In this document: positions 36,735 through 47,564 of the stretch, one piece after another
Layout of the letters: each line of letters starts with the position of its first letter
How positions within the stretch are numbered: the stretch's first letter is position 1
From: Polaribacter sp. WD7
GTDB lineage: Bacteria > Bacteroidota > Bacteroidia > Flavobacteriales > Flavobacteriaceae
Length of the DNA: 64,000 bases
NCBI RefSeq assembly: GCF_003335085.1
Contig: NZ_QPEJ01000014.1
Coordinates: forward strand, 62,001 to 126,000
Direction of reading: 5' to 3'
Notes under the pieces: generated by a model
Seen by the model: only the letters and a program-made list of their open reading frames with translations
Told to the model about the DNA's origin: nothing
Database searches by the model: none
Program-made: the position numbers and the translations under genes

Positions 36735-38333
36735 TTATGCTTCTGCTTTAATACCTTTTATTGCACTCATGTATTTTTTTAACTCACCTTTTACTTTAGG
36801 TGCTAGTAAAATTAAACCTACCATATTTGGCACCATCATTGCAAATACCATTGCGTCTGAGAATCCAATTACAGACCCTAAGCTAGCAGCAGATCCTATT
36901 ACTACAAAGACACAAAAGATAACCTTGTAAGTGTATTCCATTTTTTTTGATCTTCCAAATAAATATGACCAACCTTGAAAACCATAGTAAGACCAAGAAA
37001 TCATTGAACTAAACGCAAACAAAACAACTGCAACTGTTAACACATAAGGAAACCAAGAAATAGCAGATTCAAATGCCCCAGAGGTTAATAGAATTGCTTG
37101 TGCATCATTTAAAGATGCATTTTCTGCTGTTACATTTCCTGTAATAATTAAAACTAAGGCTGTCATAGTACAAACCACAACTGTATCTATAAATGGTTCT
37201 AATAAAGCAACTAGACCTTCACTAGCAGCGTATTTTGTTTTTACTGCAGAGTGCGCTATTGATGCAGAACCAATACCTGCTTCATTTGAAAATGCAGCTC
37301 TTCTAAACCCTTGTACCAAAACACCTACAGCACCACCTGCAACACCTTCTGGAGAGAAAGCTCCGGAAAATATTTGACCAAATGCATCGCCTATCATATT
37401 GTAATTAAAGAAAATTACATACAATGAAGCTGCCACGTATATTGCTACCATAAAAGGAACTATTTTATCTGTTACTTTAGCTATCTTTTTGATACCTCCT
37501 ATAATTACAATACCAACCAAGAAAGCCATAACTACACCAAATGCCCAACCGTAACCGTTTAAAAACGATTCTTTACCACCTGTAATATTTTCAACCAATT
37601 GAAAAGCTTGATTTACTTGAAACATGTTTCCTCCTCCAAATGAACCACCTATTACAAAAATCGCAAAAAATCCAGCTAATATTTTTCCTAGTGTTTTATT
37701 TTTTAGCCCTTTGGTTAAATAATACATTGGGCCACCGTATACAGTTCCATCTGCTTCTATATCTCTGTATTTAACACCTAAAGTACATTCTACAAACTTT
37801 GAAGCCATTCCTAAGAAGCCCGCAACAATCATCCAAAATGTTGCTCCAGCACCACCAATTGAAACCGCTATAGCTACACCTGCAATGTTACCTAAACCTA
37901 CAGTTGCTGATAAAGCTGCTGTTAATGCTTGGAAATGTGACACTTCTCCATCATGACCTTCTACTCTGACTGTATCTGGATTGTCTCCTTTTTCTGTAGT
38001 TGATACAGAGTTTGAAACCTCAATTCCCTTACCATCACCTTTTCCTTCTAAACCATCGTATTTACCTCTTACAATATTAATTGACGTAAAAAAACCTCTA
38101 AAATTGATAAAATTAAAATAGAATGTAAAATACATTGCTCCTAAAATTAATGGAAACAATACCCAATAAATACTAATTGTATCTGTGAATGGAATTTGAT
38201 AAAAAATAAAATCTACGAACCATCCTGTAGCATTACCAAAGGCTTCATCTATTTGCTGATCTAATCCTTTTTCTTGAGCAAATGTTATTAAAGGTGTTGT
38301 TAAGAGTAACAACGATAACAGTGTTTTCTTCAT
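36735..38333 (-). CDS. Sodium:alanine symporter family (AGCS) transporter
   Basis: 532 aa. An N-terminal signal-like segment (MKKTLLSLLLLTTPLITFAQ) precedes an AGCS domain of about ten helices. Signatures are TAALSATVGLGNIAGVAIAVSIGGAGATFWM and GFRRAAFSNEAGIGSASIAHSAVKTKY, both strongly conserved in the family. An unusual polar insert of about 40 residues (GLEGKGDGKGIEVSNS...VEGHDGEVSH) lies between helices 1 and 2. It imports alanine or glycine with Na+. It leads the HhH and acyl-CoA dehydrogenase genes. Confidence 0.92.
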   Translation of the reverse strand: MKKTLLSLLLLTTPLITFAQEKGLDQQIDEAFGNATGWFVDFIFYQIPFTDTISIYWVLFPLILGAMYFTFYFNFINFRGFFTSINIVRGKYDGLEGKGDGKGIEVSNSVSTTEKGDNPDTVRVEGHDGEVSHFQALTAALSATVGLGNIAGVAIAVSIGGAGATFWMIVAGFLGMASKFVECTLGVKYRDIEADGTVYGGPMYYLTKGLKNKTLGKILAGFFAIFVIGGSFGGGNMFQVNQAFQLVENITGGKESFLNGYGWAFGVVMAFLVGIVIIGGIKKIAKVTDKIVPFMVAIYVAASLYVIFFNYNMIGDAFGQIFSGAFSPEGVAGGAVGVLVQGFRRAAFSNEAGIGSASIAHSAVKTKYAASEGLVALLEPFIDTVVVCTMTALVLIITGNVTAENASLNDAQAILLTSGAFESAISWFPYVLTVAVVLFAFSSMISWSYYGFQGWSYLFGRSKKMEYTYKVIFCVFVVIGSAASLGSVIGFSDAMVFAMMVPNMVGLILLAPKVKGELKKYMSAIKGIKAEA

Positions 38334-38424
38334 AATATAGAATTCGTTAGTTTTTAATTAGTAGCTTGCAATATCATAAAAAAATGAACTTTCAACAACT
38401 TTTAAGCGTTAAAAGTGTTTTTGA

Positions 38425-39318
38425 CTACAAGGTTTTTTTAAACCGCTCTAAATCTTCCTTAAAAGTCTTCGTATAAAAACCCAATTCTTTATTTGTTTTA
38501 GATAAATCGAAACCTGTTTTAGGTGGTCTTGGTGCAGTTTGATTTAAAGTTGATGTAGAAATTGGTGTTATCAGACTTTTATTTAAACCAAAGGCCTCTG
38601 CAATTTGTTGTGCAATTTTATAGACACTCAACAATTCTGATGATGCAATATTGTATACTCCTGTAGCTCTTTTATCCATAGAAATTTTGCAAGCTAAAGC
38701 TAAATCTTCTACATAAGTTGGCATCCTATATTGGTCTTCTACTATAGTAATTTCTTTTCCTTGCTCAAGCATCGATTTTACCCAAAGCACAATATTACTT
38801 CTACTCATATCATATACTCTTCCAAAAACCAATATTGTTCTTAAAATTGTAAAATCAATTTTTGAATTTTTTAAAACCTCTTCGGATTTTAATTTAGACA
38901 AACCATAATAACTTAATGGGTTTGGTATATCTGTTTCTTTGTAATAGCCTTTCTTACCATCAAAAATAAAGTCTGTAGATATATGAATTATATGTGAACT
39001 TATTTCTTCTGAAACCTCTTTCAACCATTTTACAACCTCTACATTTAAGAGATCACAAGCCTCTTTTTCCGACTCGCAAACATCTACATGAGTCATTGCT
39101 GCTGTATTGATAATGAAATCTGGTTGTATTTTTAACAGCTCTTTTTTTAAGGTAACTTCTTCTGTAATATCTATGGAAACATAGGTAAAATCTTCTCTTC
39201 CGCTTCTATTTTTACCTCTAGAGAAACCAAAAACTTGATATTTTGAGGCATCTAATAATAAATTTAATAAAGACTGCCCCAACAACCCGTTACTACCTGT
39301 AATTACTACTTTTGTCAT
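38425..39318 (-). CDS. RmlD-like NAD(P)-dependent sugar/nucleotide reductase (SDR)
   Basis: 297 aa. Rossmann motif TGSNGLLGQSLLNLL near the N-terminus, NTAAMTHVDVCE, IHISTDFIFDGKKGYYKETD, and the extended-SDR catalytic pair in YYGLSKLKSEE (Tyr-x-x-x-Lys). This matches dTDP-4-dehydrorhamnose reductase-type proteins, but without neighbouring rmlABC genes its substrate is open. It ends in a short tail without a membrane helix. It directly follows (1 nt) the K+ channel gene in one transcript. Confidence 0.85.
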   Translation of the reverse strand: MTKVVITGSNGLLGQSLLNLLLDASKYQVFGFSRGKNRSGREDFTYVSIDITEEVTLKKELLKIQPDFIINTAAMTHVDVCESEKEACDLLNVEVVKWLKEVSEEISSHIIHISTDFIFDGKKGYYKETDIPNPLSYYGLSKLKSEEVLKNSKIDFTILRTILVFGRVYDMSRSNIVLWVKSMLEQGKEITIVEDQYRMPTYVEDLALACKISMDKRATGVYNIASSELLSVYKIAQQIAEAFGLNKSLITPISTSTLNQTAPRPPKTGFDLSKTNKELGFYTKTFKEDLERFKKTL

Positions 39319-40317
39319 TTAAAATAATTCTCTCAATTTTACAATCTGTTCTGGTCTACCTAACACAATAAGATGAGAACCTCTTATTAATACACTATCT
39401 GCTTCTGGGTTGATTACGTAATCTTTATTTGGGTTTCTAAAACCTATAACAGTACAACCTGTTTGTTTTCTTAAATCGAGATCTAAAATTGTCTTGCCAA
39501 TATATTTTTTAGGCAAATCATTTACATCTATTTCTTCTAAGTTTGCTGTAGTTTCTCCTTCTATAGTTAATCTATCTACAAATTCTATTACATCTGGAGT
39601 TGTAACTAAGGATGCCATATGATCTCCTCCCAATTTATCTGGCATAATAACGTTATTTGCCCCTGCAATTTTTAATTTGCTATACGAAGTTTCATTAGAT
39701 GCTCTACTAATAATTTTACAATTTTTATTTAACTGACTTGCAGTTAATACCACAAATAAGTTGTTTGCGTCAGATGGTAAAGCCGTAATTAAATTTGCAG
39801 CGTTCATAATACCTGCATTCAACAATGTTTCGTCTAAAGTAGCATCTCCATTAATATTTAATAGTTCTTCAGAATCTAACAATTCAGACATTTCTTTATC
39901 ATTTTCTACAACCACTAGATCTGTATTGTAGTTTTTTAATTTTAAAATAGCCTGTTTTCCATTTCTACCATAACCACAAACAATAGTGTGTCCTTTTAAT
40001 TGAGATATTCGTTTTTCCACTTTTCTATGTTTAAAATGTTCAAATAATTTACCGCTAACTAAATATTCAGAAAACGACGAAACCCCGTAACCAAAAACGG
40101 TAATACTAGATAAAATTAAAAAAATTGTAAATATTTTTTCTTGCGGAGTAAAGGGTTGTACTTCTCCAAAACCAACAGTAGTTACAGTAATTACAGTCAT
40201 ATATAGTGCATCAACAAAAGTATACCCAGAAAGAAAAATGTACCCAATTGTTCCTGTAGAAATAATTGTAATGACTAAAAAAAGTGTCGTATTAATTTTA
40301 GATTCTAATAATTTCAT
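39319..40317 (-). CDS. Potassium channel with RCK (TrkA-N/TrkA-C) domains
   Basis: 332 aa. Two membrane helices flank a pore loop with the selectivity filter TVGFG (47-51 in VITVTTVGFGEVQ). A cytoplasmic TrkA-N domain follows with the nucleotide-binding motif VCGYGRNGKQ and acidic VVEND, then a TrkA-C domain (about 245-332). It is a two-helix channel gated by ligand through RCK domains (MthK-like), conducting K+. It lies between the PspC gene (3 nt upstream) and the RmlD-like gene. Confidence 0.92.
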   Translation of the reverse strand: MKLLESKINTTLFLVITIISTGTIGYIFLSGYTFVDALYMTVITVTTVGFGEVQPFTPQEKIFTIFLILSSITVFGYGVSSFSEYLVSGKLFEHFKHRKVEKRISQLKGHTIVCGYGRNGKQAILKLKNYNTDLVVVENDKEMSELLDSEELLNINGDATLDETLLNAGIMNAANLITALPSDANNLFVVLTASQLNKNCKIISRASNETSYSKLKIAGANNVIMPDKLGGDHMASLVTTPDVIEFVDRLTIEGETTANLEEIDVNDLPKKYIGKTILDLDLRKQTGCTVIGFRNPNKDYVINPEADSVLIRGSHLIVLGRPEQIVKLRELF

Positions 40318-40320
40318 AAG

Positions 40321-40542
40321 TTATAAATCAAATACAGAACTTCTCTTTGTGTAAATCATATCCTTTAATTTGAGTAAAAACGCGAATGTTAAATAAAACC
40401 CAAAAGATAAACCCACTGTAAAAAAGGTAACATAAATAAAATAGAGTCTAACATTAGAAGCTCTCATGCCTAATCTGTCTGCTAACCTGGTAAAAACACC
40501 AAATCCGTTTCTTTCAAAAAAGTGCCTAATACTATCTAACAT
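40321..40542 (-). CDS. Small PspC-domain protein
   Basis: 73 aa. The N-terminal FTRLADRLGMRASNVRLYFIYVTFF is the PspC signature; one membrane span follows (FTVGLSFGFYLTFAFLLKL). Proteins of this size in flavobacteria consist of the PspC domain alone. The role is probably in membrane stress or as a small partner of the channel gene that follows by 3 nt, but this is inference. Confidence 0.85.
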   Translation of the reverse strand: MLDSIRHFFERNGFGVFTRLADRLGMRASNVRLYFIYVTFFTVGLSFGFYLTFAFLLKLKDMIYTKRSSVFDL

Positions 40543-40620
40543 ATGCTATTTTAGTTACTGCAAGATACTATTTTAAGAATTCATAACAATAGTTAGAATC
40601 AAAATTAAATAAGGATTCTT

Positions 40621-40628
40621 TAACTTTG
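40621..40628 (+). promoter_or_regulatory. -7 promoter element of uvrA
   Basis: TAACTTTG fits TAnnTTTG. It overlaps an in-frame TTG at 40626, which therefore cannot be the start; the next TTG at 40653 leaves a leader of about 20 nt. Confidence 0.5.
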
Positions 40629-40652
40629 CTTTTTTCCAAAAAAACACCTCTT

Positions 40653-43475
40653 TTGAAAGATCAAGAATATATTGAAGTTTACGGAGCAAGAGTACACAAT
40701 TTGAAGAATATTGATGTTAAAATTCCGCGTGAAAAACTAGTTGTAATTACCGGTTTAAGCGGAAGCGGAAAATCTTCTTTAGCTTTTGATACTATTTATG
40801 CTGAAGGGCAAAGACGTTATATTGAAACTTTTTCTGCCTATGCTAGACAATTTTTAGGTGGTTTAGAAAGACCTGATGTTGATAAAATTGATGGACTTTC
40901 TCCAGTAATTTCTATAGAACAAAAAACAACCAATAAAAGTCCTAGATCTACAGTAGGTACTATTACTGAGATTTATGATTTTTTAAGATTGTTATTTGCA
41001 AGAGCTTCTGACGCATATTCTTATAACACTGGAGAAAAAATGGTGAGTTATTCTGATGAACAAATCAAACAGCTCATTCTAAAAGATTTTGAAGGAAAAA
41101 AAATTGCTGTTTTAGCACCTTTAATTAAATCTAGAAAAGGACATTATAGAGAACTTTTTGAACAAATTTCTAAGCAAGGTTTTGTTAGAGTTCGTGTAGA
41201 CGGAAAAATACAGGAAATTGAAAAAGGAATGCGTTTAGACCGTTACAAAACTCATGATATAGAAGTAGTTATTGACAGACTACTTGTTAATGATGCTGCA
41301 GAAAAACGCTTGGAAGAAACCATAAAAACAGCATTGTACTCTGGAAATAATATTATGATGGTTATTGATATTGATGATGAAAAACCTCGTTATTTTAGTC
41401 GAGAACTCATGTGCCCTACAACCGGAATTGCATATCCAAATCCAGAACCCAATACATTTTCATTCAATTCCCCAAAAGGTGCTTGTACTATATGCAATGG
41501 ATTAGGCATCACAAACGAAATAAACCTAAAAAAGGTAATTCCAGATAATACTATCTCTATCAAAAAAGGCGGAATTGTACCTTTAGGAGAACAAAAAAAC
41601 AGTTGGATTTTTAAACAAATTCAGAATATTGCAGAGCGTTATAAATTCAACATCACAGATGCAATAAAAGACATTCCTAAAAATGCTTTAGAGATGATTT
41701 TAAATGGAGGCAATGAATCTTTTGAAATTACCTCTAAAACGGTTGGAGTTACCAGAAATTATAAAATAGATTTTGAAGGAATTGTCGCATTTATAGAAAA
41801 TCAGTACAAAAACGCAGAAAGTACTTCTATAAAAAGATGGGCTAAAGGTTTTATGGACGAAGTTACTTGTACTACTTGTCAAGGAAAACGATTAAAAAAA
41901 GAAGCACTTCACTTTAAAATTACAGATAAAAACATCAGCGATTTAGCACTACTAGACGTTACAGAATTAGCTACATGGTTTCTACACATAGAAAAAGAAC
42001 TCTCTGAAAAACAGATTACTATTGCTTCAGAAATATTAAAAGAAATTAGAACGCGTATTCAGTTTTTATTGGATGTGGGGCTAGATTATTTAACGTTAGA
42101 CAGAACTTCTAAATCGCTTTCTGGTGGTGAGGCACAACGTATTCGTTTGGCAACACAAATTGGCTCTCAATTGGTAGGGGTTTTATATATTTTAGACGAA
42201 CCAAGCATTGGTTTACACCAAAGAGACAATCAAAAATTAATAGATTCTTTATTAAAATTGCGCGACGTTGGAAACTCCGTAGTTGTTGTAGAGCATGATG
42301 AAGATATGATTAAAAAAGCCGATTTTGTTTTAGATATTGGCCCAGGTGCAGGAAAACATGGAGGAGAAATAGTAAGCAAAGGAAGTTTTAACGATTTAAA
42401 AAAACACAATACGCTAACTGCTGATTATTTAACTGGTAAAAGGGAAATTAAACTCCCTAAAAACCGTAGAGAAGGCAACGGAAAAATCATCAAACTTAAA
42501 GGTGCTTCTGGCAATAATTTAAAAAATGTTTCCGTTGAGTTTCCTTTAGGAAAAATGATTTGTGTTACAGGAGTTTCTGGAAGCGGAAAATCAACTTTAA
42601 TAAACGAAACTTTATACCCCATTTTAAATGCATATATTTATAGAGGGGTAAAAAAACCAATGCCTTATAAAAAAATAGAAGGTTTAGAACATGTTGATAA
42701 AGTAATTGATATTGACCAATCTCCCATTGGTAGAACACCACGTTCTAATCCTGCAACATATACCAAAACTTTTGATGAAATTAGAAGCCTTTTTGCAAAA
42801 ACTCCAGAAGCCTCTATTCGTGGCTATAAACCTGGGCGTTTTTCTTTTAATGTAAAAGGAGGACGATGTGAAACTTGTCAAGGTGGTGGTGTACGTGTTA
42901 TAGAAATGAACTTTTTACCTGACGTACAAGTAGAATGCGAAACCTGCCAAGGAAAGCGTTTTAATAGAGAAACTTTAGAAATCCGTTACAAAGGAAAATC
43001 TATTTCTGATGTTTTAAACATGACTATTGAAGATGCCACTAATTTCTTTGAACACATTCCTAAAATTTACCGAAAGTTAAAAACTATTAAAGATGTTGGC
43101 CTAGGTTATATTACTCTTGGTCAACAATCTACAACATTATCTGGAGGTGAAGCACAACGTATTAAATTAGCCTCAGAATTATCTAAAAGAGATACAGGAA
43201 ACACTTTTTATATTTTAGACGAACCTACAACCGGACTGCATTTTGAAGACATTAGAGTGTTAATGGATGTCTTAAACAAATTGGCAGATAAAGGAAATAC
43301 TGTGTTAATTATAGAGCATAATTTAGATGTCATAAAATTAGCAGATTACATCATTGACGTAGGTATGGAAGGTGGAAAAAAAGGAGGTCAAATTTTAGTA
43401 ACAGGAACACCAGAAAAAGTAGCAAAACATAAAAGTAGCTACACTGCTAAATTTTTAAAAAAAGAACTATTTTAG
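40653..43475 (+). CDS. uvrA: Excinuclease ABC subunit A
   Basis: 940 aa from the TTG at 40653 ([21 protein letters not shown]), a start that fits the family N-terminus. Two ABC ATPase modules: Walker [13 protein letters not shown] and [12 protein letters not shown], signature motifs LSGGEAQRI in both halves, Walker [12 protein letters not shown] and [11 protein letters not shown]. Zinc modules show [16 protein letters not shown] and CETCQGGG...CETCQGKR. It scans DNA for lesions with UvrB in nucleotide excision repair. Divergent from the PspC-channel operon. Confidence 0.97.
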   Translation: MKDQEYIEVYGARVHNLKNIDVKIPREKLVVITGLSGSGKSSLAFDTIYAEGQRRYIETFSAYARQFLGGLERPDVDKIDGLSPVISIEQKTTNKSPRSTVGTITEIYDFLRLLFARASDAYSYNTGEKMVSYSDEQIKQLILKDFEGKKIAVLAPLIKSRKGHYRELFEQISKQGFVRVRVDGKIQEIEKGMRLDRYKTHDIEVVIDRLLVNDAAEKRLEETIKTALYSGNNIMMVIDIDDEKPRYFSRELMCPTTGIAYPNPEPNTFSFNSPKGACTICNGLGITNEINLKKVIPDNTISIKKGGIVPLGEQKNSWIFKQIQNIAERYKFNITDAIKDIPKNALEMILNGGNESFEITSKTVGVTRNYKIDFEGIVAFIENQYKNAESTSIKRWAKGFMDEVTCTTCQGKRLKKEALHFKITDKNISDLALLDVTELATWFLHIEKELSEKQITIASEILKEIRTRIQFLLDVGLDYLTLDRTSKSLSGGEAQRIRLATQIGSQLVGVLYILDEPSIGLHQRDNQKLIDSLLKLRDVGNSVVVVEHDEDMIKKADFVLDIGPGAGKHGGEIVSKGSFNDLKKHNTLTADYLTGKREIKLPKNRREGNGKIIKLKGASGNNLKNVSVEFPLGKMICVTGVSGSGKSTLINETLYPILNAYIYRGVKKPMPYKKIEGLEHVDKVIDIDQSPIGRTPRSNPATYTKTFDEIRSLFAKTPEASIRGYKPGRFSFNVKGGRCETCQGGGVRVIEMNFLPDVQVECETCQGKRFNRETLEIRYKGKSISDVLNMTIEDATNFFEHIPKIYRKLKTIKDVGLGYITLGQQSTTLSGGEAQRIKLASELSKRDTGNTFYILDEPTTGLHFEDIRVLMDVLNKLADKGNTVLIIEHNLDVIKLADYIIDVGMEGGKKGGQILVTGTPEKVAKHKSSYTAKFLKKELF

Positions 43476-43523
43476 CAAGTACTGCTTCTTTAAAATAAAA
43501 AATAACTTTAAAATATTACGATC

Positions 43524-44231
43524 ATGACGAATGACGATAGAAAAATAAGAGAAAAACTACAACAAAAAACTTGGAACGAAATAAAAACTAACGACTCTTG
43601 GGCCATCTTTAAAATTATGGCTGAATTTGTGGAAGGATATGAAAAACTAAGTAAAATAGGCCCATGTGTATCTATTTTTGGGTCTGCAAGAACAAAACCT
43701 GATCACCCATATTATAAATTGGCAGAAGAAGTAGCTTTTAAACTAACTCAAAACGGTTACGGAGTAATTACTGGTGGTGGCCCAGGAATTATGGAAGCTG
43801 GTAACAAAGGTGCCAATCGTGGTAAAGGAATTTCTGTAGGCTTAAATATAGAACTTCCTTTTGAGCAACATGACAACCCTTGGATAGATGCCGATAAAAG
43901 TCTTGATTTTGATTACTTTTTTGTACGTAAAGTAATGTTTGTAAAATACTCTCAAGGTTTTGTAGTAATGCCTGGTGGTTTTGGAACTATGGATGAACTT
44001 TTTGAAGCTATAACCTTAATTCAAACCAATAAAATTGGTCGATTCCCAATTGTTTTAGTAGGCAAAAAGTTTTGGTCTGGATTGATTGATTGGATTAAAA
44101 ACACGCTGCTAGAAGAAGGAAACATAAGCGAAACAGATCTAGATTTATTTAGATTAGTAGATACTGCTGATGAAGCTGTTGAGCATTTAAATAAGTTTTA
44201 TGCCAAGTATCAATTAAAACCAAATTTCTAA
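43524..44231 (+). CDS. LOG family protein (cytokinin riboside 5'-phosphate phosphoribohydrolase-like)
   Basis: 235 aa. Contains the LOG/TIGR00730 motifs GGGPGIMEAGNKGA and PGGFGTMDELFEAITLIQTNK. Family members cleave nucleoside monophosphates (AMP or cytokinin ribotides) to base and ribose-5-phosphate. The N-terminal 45 residues (helical, RKIREKLQQKTWNEIKTNDSW) are an extension beyond the plant enzymes, common in this bacterial subgroup. It lies 48 nt after uvrA and may share its transcript. Confidence 0.88.
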   Translation: MTNDDRKIREKLQQKTWNEIKTNDSWAIFKIMAEFVEGYEKLSKIGPCVSIFGSARTKPDHPYYKLAEEVAFKLTQNGYGVITGGGPGIMEAGNKGANRGKGISVGLNIELPFEQHDNPWIDADKSLDFDYFFVRKVMFVKYSQGFVVMPGGFGTMDELFEAITLIQTNKIGRFPIVLVGKKFWSGLIDWIKNTLLEEGNISETDLDLFRLVDTADEAVEHLNKFYAKYQLKPNF

Positions 44232-44592
44232 AATAGTTTTATTTTTTTCCTTTTCTTTTTACAAGCTCAATTTTATAGTGAAATCTGTAAAATGATATTT
44301 ACCAATATCTAAATACAATGCTAATTTGATAATTAAAGTATAACAAAATACCTACAACAGTTATAGATACTGTGCTACCTAATTTTTTATCAATTTACAA
44401 AGAAAAAATAAGGAATTAAACTTAACCACTCATTTTCAAAGGTCAAAAAAACATCTATAGACTATTGATGAAATTAAGAATAAGAATAACTTACACCATC
44501 AACAATAAGATGTTAATTTAGATTCTTTTTCTAAAGGTATTTACTATCTTTCAGCAAATTCTATGAAACCTAAAAAAAATATTAAAATCTAA
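44232..44592. other. Non-coding gap of about 360 bases
   Basis: AT-rich sequence without an open frame, hairpin terminator or repeat that I could support. Near its right end TATCTTTC (44548-44555 region) is a weak candidate -7 element for the downstream gene. Confidence 0.5.
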
Positions 44593-47403
44593 TTGAAATT
44601 TTATTTTTACATACTTGTAATATACGTCTCTTTTTCTTCGGTTGCTTATTCACAGCAAAACGTTATTTCTATGAAAGCAGAATTAGATGACACAAATCAC
44701 ATTCTAAAAATTCAGCAAGAAATTTTATATTACAATCAATCAGACTCTATTCTTCAAAATATATACTTACACAATTGGGCTAATAGTTACAAAGACAGAA
44801 AAACACCGTTATCTAAACGTTTTATAGAAAACTACAGAAAAGATCTTTATTTTGCTAAAAAAAGAGATTTAGGGTATTCTAAAATTGAAAACCTTTCTAT
44901 TAATTTCGAAAATGTAAATTTTCAAGAATTAGACAATCAAGCTGATATTCTTAAAGTTACACTCAACAAACCCTTACTACCTAAGGATAGTACTAAAATT
45001 GCAATTACCTACACTGTTAAATTTCCAAGTGATCGTTTTACTAACTATGGGAAAAATGATAAAGGATATCATTTAAGATATTGGTACATTACTCCTGCTG
45101 TTTATAATAATGGTTGGCAACTAATGAGTAATCTAAATATTGATGATTTATTAGAACAAAATACAGACTTTAACATAGAGTTAGATGTACCTAAAAAGTA
45201 TATTGTAGAAAGTAATTTGTATCAATACAAAACAGATTTACCCGATAAAATTAACTACTATTTAATTGGTAAAAATAAGATCGATATTCTACTTAGCATC
45301 AGTAAAGAAAAGCAACAAAAAGTATTTATTACAGACAAGATTAACATATACTCCAATGTAAAACCGAATGCAATAGATTATAAATTAGCAACAAATGTTT
45401 TAAATAGAGAACTCTTATTTATAGAAAAGTATCTTGGAAAATACCCACACTTAGAAATTTATATAGACAGAGCCACTCAGCGTAAAAATCCTATTTACGG
45501 GTTTAACCAGCTACCAGATTTTCTTCGTCCGTTTTCAGATACTTTTAAATGGGATCTTACTATGTTTAAAGCCATTAGCCAAAAATACATAGAAAACACA
45601 CTATTTGTTAATAAACGTAAAGATTACTGGTTAATAGATGGTTTACAGAATTATTTAATGATAGAATATGTAGAAACTTTTTACCCAGAGGTAAAGTTAC
45701 TTGGTAAAGTTGCTAACTCTTGGTTATTAAGAAGTTTCAATTTTTCTAAACTTCAGTTCAATGATAAGTACCCATTCCTTTACCAATCTGTGGCTAGAAA
45801 ATTTTTAGATCAATCGTTAACCACCTCTTCAGACTCACTTTCTAATTTTAACAGAAAAGTGTTAAGCAAGTACAAATCTGGTTTGGGTTTTAAATTTCTG
45901 CAAGGTTATGTAGGAGATAGTGTTCTAAACAAATCAATAAAAACACTCTATCAAGAAAACAAACTTAAAATAACTTCTAGCAAAAAATTTCGTAAAATTA
46001 TTGCTGCTAATACCAAAAGAAATTTAGATTGGTTTTTTGGTGATTATATTCAGACAAATAAAAAAATTGATCATAAAATAGAATATGTTAAAGAGGATAA
46101 TGATAGCATTATAGTTACCATAAGAAATAAACGAAACATGGTTACTCCTGTAGCTTTGTACGCTCTAAAAGACGACAAAATAAAAGCTCAAAAATGGATT
46201 TCTAATGTAGATTCTGTCAAAACTGTTAAACTTGAAAAAGGAGATTATGACTTTGTTGTTCTAAATTATGAAAACTTATACCCAGAACTTAACACCTTAA
46301 ATAATTGGTATAAAATAGACAAAAAAATACTTAATAAACCTATAAAGTTCTCATTTTTTAAAGATATCAGTAGCCCTAATTTTAACCAACTTTTTTATCA
46401 ACCAGAAGCTAGTTACAATTTTTACAATGGATTAATTTTAGGATTAAAATTAGATAATAAACCACTTATTAAAAGAAATTTTGAATTTAGTGTTTCACCT
46501 GCTTATGCTACAAAAAGTAGAAATTTTTTAGGTAGTTTTTCTACGAGATATAATCAGTATTTCGAAAAAACTAAAATTTACAAAATGGAATACGGTGTTT
46601 CTGGTAGAACACTAGATTTTGCACCAAATTTATCTTTTAGGTCTTTTGTTCCTTTTGCTAGTTTAGTTTTTAAACGAAAATCTCTAAGAGATGTTTCTAG
46701 AGAATATATATTATTAAAATTAGTAGATATAGATAAAGATGTAGCACCTGGAGAAGTACAAACTGATCAAGACAAGTACAGCGTACTTAGCCTAAGTTAT
46801 AATTATATGAACCCAGACATCATAAAAGAATTTAGATATAGTTTTAGTACAGAGTTTGCAAGAAAATTTTCGAAAGCGGCATTAGACATAAGATATCGTA
46901 CATTAAACACTTCTGACACCCAATTAGATTTTAGACTATATGCAGGAACATTTTTTAACAACAATACTGTTGGAGACGATTTTAGCTTTGGCTTAGACAG
47001 AGCTACAGATTATTTATTTCAATTAAACTACTTAGGGCGTTCTGAAGATTCAGGAATCTTTAGTCAGCAATTTATTATTGCAGAGGGCGGCTTTAAATCT
47101 GTACTACCTGTTCGATTTGCAAATCAATTTATGGTTTCTACAAACTCTAGCATAGGTCTATGGAGGTGGTTAGAATTTTATAACGGTATTGCTTTCTTAA
47201 AAAATAGAGATCAACCCGTATATTTTGCGTACGAAAACGGAATACGATTCAATTTTGTGCATCAAATTCTAGAAATTTATTTTCCACTATACTCAAACAA
47301 CGGATGGGAAATTGGCAAACCTTCTTATCAAGAAAGAATAAGATTTACCTTAAGTGCTAATTTTGGTGCAATCTATAATTTTTTTAGAAGAGGTTTTTTA
47401 TAA
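44593..47403 (+). CDS. M1-peptidase-like protein without catalytic motif, with C-terminal barrel-like region
   Basis: 936 aa, apparently starting at a TTG; the frame then gives a signal peptide (MKFYFYILVIYVSFSSVAYSQ). Residues about 25-400 resemble the M1 aminopeptidase layout, including a WLIDGLQNYL segment at about 348-357 that sits where active enzymes have the third zinc ligand (NEGFA-type). No HExxH exists anywhere in the protein, and the third-ligand Glu is replaced by Asp. The C-terminal ~350 residues are rich in alternating polar/aromatic strands (FSFGLDRATDYLFQLNYLGR, FTLSANFGAIYNFF) and look like an outer-membrane beta-barrel. Probably a surface or periplasmic non-enzymatic protein. 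Confidence 0.7.
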   Translation: MKFYFYILVIYVSFSSVAYSQQNVISMKAELDDTNHILKIQQEILYYNQSDSILQNIYLHNWANSYKDRKTPLSKRFIENYRKDLYFAKKRDLGYSKIENLSINFENVNFQELDNQADILKVTLNKPLLPKDSTKIAITYTVKFPSDRFTNYGKNDKGYHLRYWYITPAVYNNGWQLMSNLNIDDLLEQNTDFNIELDVPKKYIVESNLYQYKTDLPDKINYYLIGKNKIDILLSISKEKQQKVFITDKINIYSNVKPNAIDYKLATNVLNRELLFIEKYLGKYPHLEIYIDRATQRKNPIYGFNQLPDFLRPFSDTFKWDLTMFKAISQKYIENTLFVNKRKDYWLIDGLQNYLMIEYVETFYPEVKLLGKVANSWLLRSFNFSKLQFNDKYPFLYQSVARKFLDQSLTTSSDSLSNFNRKVLSKYKSGLGFKFLQGYVGDSVLNKSIKTLYQENKLKITSSKKFRKIIAANTKRNLDWFFGDYIQTNKKIDHKIEYVKEDNDSIIVTIRNKRNMVTPVALYALKDDKIKAQKWISNVDSVKTVKLEKGDYDFVVLNYENLYPELNTLNNWYKIDKKILNKPIKFSFFKDISSPNFNQLFYQPEASYNFYNGLILGLKLDNKPLIKRNFEFSVSPAYATKSRNFLGSFSTRYNQYFEKTKIYKMEYGVSGRTLDFAPNLSFRSFVPFASLVFKRKSLRDVSREYILLKLVDIDKDVAPGEVQTDQDKYSVLSLSYNYMNPDIIKEFRYSFSTEFARKFSKAALDIRYRTLNTSDTQLDFRLYAGTFFNNNTVGDDFSFGLDRATDYLFQLNYLGRSEDSGIFSQQFIIAEGGFKSVLPVRFANQFMVSTNSSIGLWRWLEFYNGIAFLKNRDQPVYFAYENGIRFNFVHQILEIYFPLYSNNGWEIGKPSYQERIRFTLSANFGAIYNFFRRGFL

Positions 47404-47533
47404 CTCAACAGAAGAAAAAACACAACTTCTTTAATTTATTTTTGAATTATCCTCAAACAAAACACGTTTAAAACTATTTTTTTTGAGAATAATTTAACAA
47501 AAATTTATATTTTTAAATATCATTTAAAAAAAC

Positions 47534-47541
47534 TATATTTG
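47534..47541 (+). promoter_or_regulatory. -7 promoter element of the E1 gene
   Basis: TATATTTG, 23 nt before the ATG at 47565. Confidence 0.5.
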
Positions 47542-47564
47542 CGCTACGTTTAAAACTCCCAAAA

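Noticed and set aside
40626..40652. Upstream TTG start for uvrA
   Set aside because: The TTG lies inside the TAACTTTG promoter element and adds residues not seen in the family.
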